Below, in pieces: positions 52,710-52,759 of a stretch of 52,759 nucleotides of DNA (within the stretch, counting starts at the first letter, position 1; each line of letters opens with the position of its first letter). The notes below the pieces were generated by a model. That model did not search any database and was not told the DNA's origin. It saw only the letters and a list, made by a program, of their open reading frames with translations. The position numbers and the translations under genes were made by a program. Source of the stretch: Streptomyces longispororuber (lineage in GTDB: Bacteria; Actinomycetota; Actinomycetes; Streptomycetales; Streptomycetaceae); assembly GCF_024448165.1 (NCBI RefSeq), contig NZ_JAMOLN010000047.1, forward strand, positions 1-52,759, in the 5' to 3' direction.

Positions 52710-52759
52710 ACGGGGGGACGCGGGGACGCAGGGGCCGACGAAAGCGATACGCGCCCAGG

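Noticed and set aside
1..52759. tRNA, rRNA, CRISPR arrays, insertion sequences, prophage or attachment sites
   Set aside because: No tRNA-like cloverleaf, repeat-spacer array, transposase, integrase or phage structural motif was recognised on either strand. Covariance and profile searches were not possible.

Overview
The window is chromosomal DNA from a high-GC actinomycete, almost certainly a Streptomyces. Nearly every gene shows very strong G/C bias at third codon positions, GTG starts are frequent, operons are coupled by 4- or 8-base start/stop overlaps, and the families are typical of that genus (LLM/F420 enzymes, baeRF3, NAGPA-like secreted proteins, membrane NACHT NTPases). About 48 genes can be supported. 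I see no rRNA, tRNA, CRISPR array, insertion sequence or phage genes. Starts were chosen from ribosome-binding sites and overlaps. All functional calls come from reading motifs by eye.

Layout. (1) 1-9.0 kb is a catabolic block: the 3' end of an unidentified gene, a 776-base gene-free gap, a coupled 2-hydroxyacid dehydrogenase and class II aldolase, a divergent tandem-domain Lrp/AsnC regulator, a YtcJ-type amidohydrolase, an MHS-type metabolite:proton symporter, and a convergent alkylsulfatase-like metallo-beta-lactamase. (2) 9.1-11.9 kb is a MoxR AAA+ ATPase plus VWA protein pair of the RavA-ViaA type. (3) 12.0-18.0 kb holds a TetR gene divergent from an MFS/LLM-oxidoreductase/SDR operon, then a DHA2 drug exporter divergent from a MarR regulator. 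(4) 18.0-24.9 kb holds a lipoprotein, a baeRF3 protein, and an arginine module (ArcD-like antiporter, arginine deiminase) followed by a membrane-anchored PLC-like enzyme. (5) 25.0-28.1 kb is a cobalamin riboswitch in front of a BtuFCD-type importer.

(6) 28.1-38.9 kb is a run of mostly single genes: secreted proteins, YciO, DUF779, NAGPA-like, TetR, ArsR+VOC, a PLC/GDPD-like enzyme, a nucleotidyltransferase, and HxlR/DoxX. (7) 39.4-44.5 kb is a five-gene NikABCDE/CntABCDF-type ABC importer with a near-perfect Fur-family palindrome at its promoter, suggesting metal or metallophore uptake. (8) 44.5-47.8 kb is a coupled quinone reductase and two acyl-CoA dehydrogenases that look like complementary subunits. 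(9) 47.9-52.7 kb holds an XRE-cupin regulator divergent from a thioredoxin-reductase-like flavoprotein, a 17-bp tandem repeat, and a large membrane NACHT NTPase.

The strongest leads for something new are the Fur-box-controlled importer, the SDR with replaced catalytic Ser and Tyr, the ADI module linked to a membrane PLC-like protein, the complementary acyl-CoA dehydrogenase pair, and the NACHT gene preceded by 17-bp repeats. None is proven from sequence alone.
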